Below the pieces are notes generated by a model. That model did no database searches. It saw only the letters and a list, made by a program, of their open reading frames with translations, and was not told the origin of the DNA. Below are positions 4,202-6,936 of a stretch of DNA of 6,936 bases, in pieces. The DNA is taken from positions 1-6,936 of the forward strand of contig JAAZNX010000136.1 in assembly GCA_012798025.1 (NCBI GenBank), given 5' to 3'. How positions within the stretch are numbered: position 1 is the stretch's first letter; each line of letters begins with the position of its first letter. The position numbers were made by a program, and so were the translations under genes. The stretch is from Methanothrix sp. (GTDB taxonomy: Archaea; Halobacteriota; Methanosarcinia; Methanotrichales; Methanotrichaceae).

Positions 4202-6936
4202 GAGTTTGGAAAGGAGCGCCCTGTAGCAATAGTTACCGGCTCAGAGCAGGAACAGCCAGCCATAGACGGACATATCGTAGCCTGGTCAGATAACAGGAGT
4301 GGAAATTACGACATTTTCATGTACGACCTGGAGACAGGCCTGGAAAAATGGGTATGCATCAATCCATTTTTCCAGCTCAATCCTGCAGTATCATCGGAGC
4401 GCATCGTCTGGCAGGACATGCGTTCCGGAAACGGGGATGTTTATATTTACGATGTCGTCAACCGGACTGAGTCTGCCATCACTGTCGCCCCAGGAAACCA
4501 GACCCAACCGGACATCAGCGGCGATCGTGTGGTATGGTCGGACGATCGCGATGGCATCTATAAGATACATCTTTACGACCTGAGAACCAAGAACGAGCAG
4601 ATCCTACCATCAGGAGAGGGTGAAGAGATAGAGCCCAAGATCGATGGAGACAGAGTGGTCTGGATGGACAAGCGTGCAGGAGATTTTGATGTCTATATGT
4701 ATGATATTTCAAGCGGCAAAGAGTTGGCGCTTGCCACAGGGCCTGCGGACCAGTCGTTTCCTTCAATTCATGGCAACATCGTGGCGTGGGCGGACAATCG
4801 CACGGGAGATCCAGATATCGCTTTCTTTGACTTGACGACTCAAAAGACCACCACACTGACAAAGCCTGGCAAACAGACGGATCCCAAGGTTTATGGTGAG
4901 TATATAGCCTACCTGAACAATGGCACTGAGATATATCTCCATGACATCGAAGCCGACGCAGATTTTGCCCCAGCCCCCGGGTACATCAAGATGGAGCCAG
5001 CGATCAGCAGTCGGGGCGTTGTGTGGACGGACTACAGAGAAGGGTCGAGAGATCCTGATATTTACATGTACGACTTCAAAATCTTGGCAGATGTCTCTAT
5101 AACCAGCGGGCCTTTCAATCACACCAATCCCGCTATCTCCAAAGATAAAATCGTCTGGACGGACAATCGAAATGGCCATTTCAATGTATATCTATTCGAC
5201 ATCACCACTCAAAAAGAGGTGAACATAACCAATGACAGTTTCGACCACAGCAGCCCTGACATCAGCGGCGATAATGTGATCTGGACGGACAAGAGCCGGG
5301 GCAACCTCAATATCTTTCTCTATAACCTGTCGACTGAGAAGACAGTACAGGTTACAACCGATGCATCGGATCACCGCTATGGAATGATCGATGGCAATAA
5401 CATCATCTGGATCGACAGACGTTCTGGCAGCGAGCAGATCTATCTTTACGATATCGCAACAGGAAGAGAGAGGCAGATCACCACACAGGAGTCATTGAAG
5501 CTCTCGCCAGTGATTAACGCAGACAAGATCGTCTGGATCGATTCCCGAAGCGGTGAGGACAAATGGGATGTATATCTCTATAACCTGACCTCCGGAGAGG
5601 AGACTGCAATCTGCACCAACTCCGCCCGACAGGCACAACCCTGGGTTTGGGGAGATACAGTGGTCTGGGCTGACGGCAGGAACAAGAACTGGGATATCTA
5701 CTCCTATGACCTCGTCAACAAGGTCGAAAAACCGCTGGTCACTAACGCAGCCAACCAGGGCTCTCCCATGATTTACAAAAACTACGTGGCCTGGCTGGAT
5801 GTGAGGGGCGGAGACTCAGACGTATATCTCTATGATCTTAGAAAGAGCGTCGAAGTGCCTGTAGCTACGCTTCCGCTGCAGCAAACGCCAAACGATGGAA
5901 AGGGAGATCCAGATCAAGTGAAGCCCCACCTCTCCTCCAAGATCATAAGCGACAACAAGATCGTCTGGATGGACAACAGCAATGGCTATGCTCAGATCAA
6001 GATGAGGTATATTCTATCCGACCCGCTACTGCTGCTGAACACTGATTTTCCAAGCACTAACGAGAGCTTGCTGGTCTGGAGCGACAATCGAGGGGGCTAC
6101 TGGAACATCTATGGCTTTGACTTCTTCACCAGATCAGAGAAGCCAATCTCTCGGGGCGATTGGGACGAGCTTTATCCAAAAGTGTCCGGAGATAAAGTGG
6201 TCTGGTCCGACTACAGAAACGGAGACTCGGACATCTACATGAAGGATCTAACAACTGGCGTGGAATCTGTTGTTGCATCAGGCACGGGCGATCAGATCTG
6301 GCCATCCATCTCAGGGGACAGAGTTGTTTGGATGGACAACTCGAGCGGCAACTGGGATATCTATCTAAGCGACGTGGCGAGGAGTGGAGCAGAGCCCGTC
6401 TACAAGGGACCTGGCCAGCAGATGTACCCCATCATCAGCGGCGATCTGGTGGTCTGGCAGGATAACAGGAATGGCAACTGGGATGTTTATGTGAAGGACT
6501 TGAAGTCTGGAAATGAGACAAAGCTGACGGGCGAAGGAGATCAGGTTTATCCAGATGTCTCTGGAAGCACCATTGTCTGGGAGGACGGCAAAAGCAGCGA
6601 CATTTCATATTACCTTTGGGACAAAAAATGGGGCAAGACCTACCCCAGGCCAGGAAATCAGACAAGCCCTGTGGCTTTTGGCAAATACATCGCCTATGTG
6701 GACGGCTCAGCAGACGACACATCTATTCGCAAGCTGGACATCAGCAACTGGAAGGACGAGCTGGTCCAGTCAGGGCCTGGCCAGGTCAAACCCAGCATGG
6801 ATAAGAAGCTTGTCTGGCTCAATGCAATGACTGGCAGGCCCAGGTCGGTTTCTGTGACAGCCGGCCAGACAAGCGTGATCTGCAAGGCTCCAGGAGACCA
6901 GAGCCATCCATCGGTGGGAGGCAACGACCTGGTGGG
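4139..6936 (+). CDS. Secreted/surface beta-propeller repeat protein, 3' partial
   Basis: The frame is open without a stop from the ATG at 4139 to the window edge: 932 codons plus two bases, so the protein is longer than 932 residues. Residues 1-21 form a signal peptide. From P40 onward the protein consists only of repeats of about 42 residues with the core P-x-I-S-G-D-x-V-V-W-x-D-x-R-x-G-N-x-D-I-Y-x-Y-D-L. Twenty-one are complete and a 22nd starts at P924. The pattern matches the TolB-like, Methanosarcina-type beta-propeller repeat common in methanogen envelope proteins, each repeat being one four-stranded blade. There are 14 N-x-S/T sequons, which suits an exported, glycosylated protein, and only three cysteines in the repeat array (C73, C492, C915). 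No catalytic motif is visible. Likely roles are binding or adhesion at the cell surface or sheath, which is inference. GTGAT at 4131-4135 is a possible ribosome-binding site, three bases before the start. The C-terminus, where any anchor (PGF-type signal, PKD domains or TM helix) would lie, is outside the window. Confidence 0.9.
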   Translation, partial: MQKVSLIMMVALLIAGTASGAEFGKERPVAIVTGSEQEQPAIDGHIVAWSDNRSGNYDIFMYDLETGLEKWVCINPFFQLNPAVSSERIVWQDMRSGNGDVYIYDVVNRTESAITVAPGNQTQPDISGDRVVWSDDRDGIYKIHLYDLRTKNEQILPSGEGEEIEPKIDGDRVVWMDKRAGDFDVYMYDISSGKELALATGPADQSFPSIHGNIVAWADNRTGDPDIAFFDLTTQKTTTLTKPGKQTDPKVYGEYIAYLNNGTEIYLHDIEADADFAPAPGYIKMEPAISSRGVVWTDYREGSRDPDIYMYDFKILADVSITSGPFNHTNPAISKDKIVWTDNRNGHFNVYLFDITTQKEVNITNDSFDHSSPDISGDNVIWTDKSRGNLNIFLYNLSTEKTVQVTTDASDHRYGMIDGNNIIWIDRRSGSEQIYLYDIATGRERQITTQESLKLSPVINADKIVWIDSRSGEDKWDVYLYNLTSGEETAICTNSARQAQPWVWGDTVVWADGRNKNWDIYSYDLVNKVEKPLVTNAANQGSPMIYKNYVAWLDVRGGDSDVYLYDLRKSVEVPVATLPLQQTPNDGKGDPDQVKPHLSSKIISDNKIVWMDNSNGYAQIKMRYILSDPLLLLNTDFPSTNESLLVWSDNRGGYWNIYGFDFFTRSEKPISRGDWDELYPKVSGDKVVWSDYRNGDSDIYMKDLTTGVESVVASGTGDQIWPSISGDRVVWMDNSSGNWDIYLSDVARSGAEPVYKGPGQQMYPIISGDLVVWQDNRNGNWDVYVKDLKSGNETKLTGEGDQVYPDVSGSTIVWEDGKSSDISYYLWDKKWGKTYPRPGNQTSPVAFGKYIAYVDGSADDTSIRKLDISNWKDELVQSGPGQVKPSMDKKLVWLNAMTGRPRSVSVTAGQTSVICKAPGDQSHPSVGGNDLV
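4256..5128 (+). other. Putative seven-bladed propeller 1 (blades 1-7)
   Basis: Residues 40-330. It starts after a short linker following the signal peptide. Blade 6 (249-286) is short, replaces the usual Trp with Tyr and lacks the D-x-R turn. Blade 7 has a two-residue expansion in its strand-linking turn. The grouping into seven is inferred from the recurrence of the blade-6 type at blades 13 and 20. Confidence 0.55.
5129..6052 (+). other. Putative seven-bladed propeller 2 (blades 8-14)
   Basis: Residues 331-638. Blade 13 (543-595) carries the blade-6-type signature and a loop insertion of about 11 residues. Blade 14 (596-638) is irregular, with an extended first strand and a Leu-rich stretch in place of the usual T-G-x-E turn. 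Boundaries are inferred from the seven-blade period. Confidence 0.55.
6053..6907 (+). other. Putative seven-bladed propeller 3 (blades 15-21)
   Basis: Residues 639-923. Blade 15 lacks the initial Pro, blades 16-18 are near consensus, and blades 19-21 decay steadily. Blade 20 carries the blade-6-type signature. Blade 21 is recognisable mainly by its spacing, LVW core and closing PGDQ. A 22nd blade starting at P924 suggests a further unit past the window. Confidence 0.5.

Larger units (their letters stand above)
4256..6936 (+). repeat. Array of 21 complete beta-propeller blades plus one partial
   Basis: Blades begin at residues 40, 82, 124, 166, 208, 249, 287, 331, 373, 415, 457, 501, 543, 596, 639, 680, 722, 764, 805, 844, 885 and 924. 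Most are 41-44 residues (about 126 bases). Blade 13 is 53 because of a loop insertion around PNDGKGDPDQ, and blades 6, 19 and 21 are 38-39. Best-conserved positions are the first Pro, the Val/Ile-Val-Trp triplet at about 8-10, Asp at 12, and the D-[IV]-Y-x-[YF]-D block at 19-24. Blades 16-18 are closest to consensus; 6, 14 and 19-21 are the most degenerate. At DNA level even similar blades (16 and 17) differ at many synonymous positions, so this is an old duplication series, not a recent expansion. Confidence 0.9.

Noticed and set aside
4299..4862. Short ORFs in other frames over the start of the propeller gene, which could suggest a broken gene
   Set aside because: The frame starting at 4139 is open all the way to 6936 with regular blades, so there is no frameshift.
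4763..5179. Antisense ORF of 138 residues within the propeller gene (also 5192-5374, 6435-6722 and 6694-6924 on the minus strand)
   Set aside because: Shadows of the repeated coding sequence. Recurring motifs such as RPDD/RPDH arise from the repeats read backwards, and no family is recognisable.
4256..6936. LDL-receptor-type YWTD propeller
   Set aside because: The V-V-W-x-D core looks similar, but the following R-x-G-N-x-D-I-Y-x-Y-D-L block and the leading P-x-I-S-G-D fit the TolB-like methanogen repeat better.

Overview
The window looks archaeal, and most likely comes from a methanogen of the Methanosarcinales; a Methanothrix (Methanosaeta)-like source is my best guess, inferred from gene content rather than from any search. 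Supporting signs are a tRNA gene without an encoded CCA tail that ends in a short oligo-T run, TATA-like boxes in place of bacterial -35/-10 pairs, an ScpB with a long non-bacterial C-terminal extension, and a secreted protein built from the roughly 42-residue beta-propeller repeat typical of methanogen surface proteins. Base composition is moderate and codon use looks even across the genes. I see no insertion sequence, integrase, CRISPR array or phage gene.

Layout. (1) Bases 2-1504, plus strand: a sodium:solute symporter (SSS family) whose first transmembrane helix lies partly outside the window. Its stop codon sits in a perfect inverted repeat. (2) Bases 1569-1642, plus strand: tRNA-Val with anticodon UAC. 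(3) Bases 1652-2914, minus strand: a 420-residue MgtC/DUF4010-type membrane protein that converges on the tRNA with a 9-base gap. (4) Bases 2968-4002, minus strand: ScpB, the winged-helix subunit of the SMC-Scp chromosome complex, 53 bases upstream of the DUF4010 gene and possibly co-transcribed with it. No ScpA or SMC gene is next to it. (5) Bases 4139-6936, plus strand, running off the right edge: a signal-peptide protein that is almost wholly beta-propeller repeats. It shows 21 complete blades and the start of a 22nd in 932 visible codons. It is transcribed divergently from scpB across a 136-base gap.

The genes do not form one pathway. This is a core archaeal neighbourhood (transport, tRNA, chromosome segregation, membrane protein) followed by a large secreted or surface protein. 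The most interesting observation is in that last gene: a distinct blade type recurs exactly every seventh blade (blades 6, 13 and 20). This gives internal evidence for three consecutive seven-bladed propellers, with a fourth unit starting at the window edge. I found no convincing evidence for a wholly new multi-gene system here.
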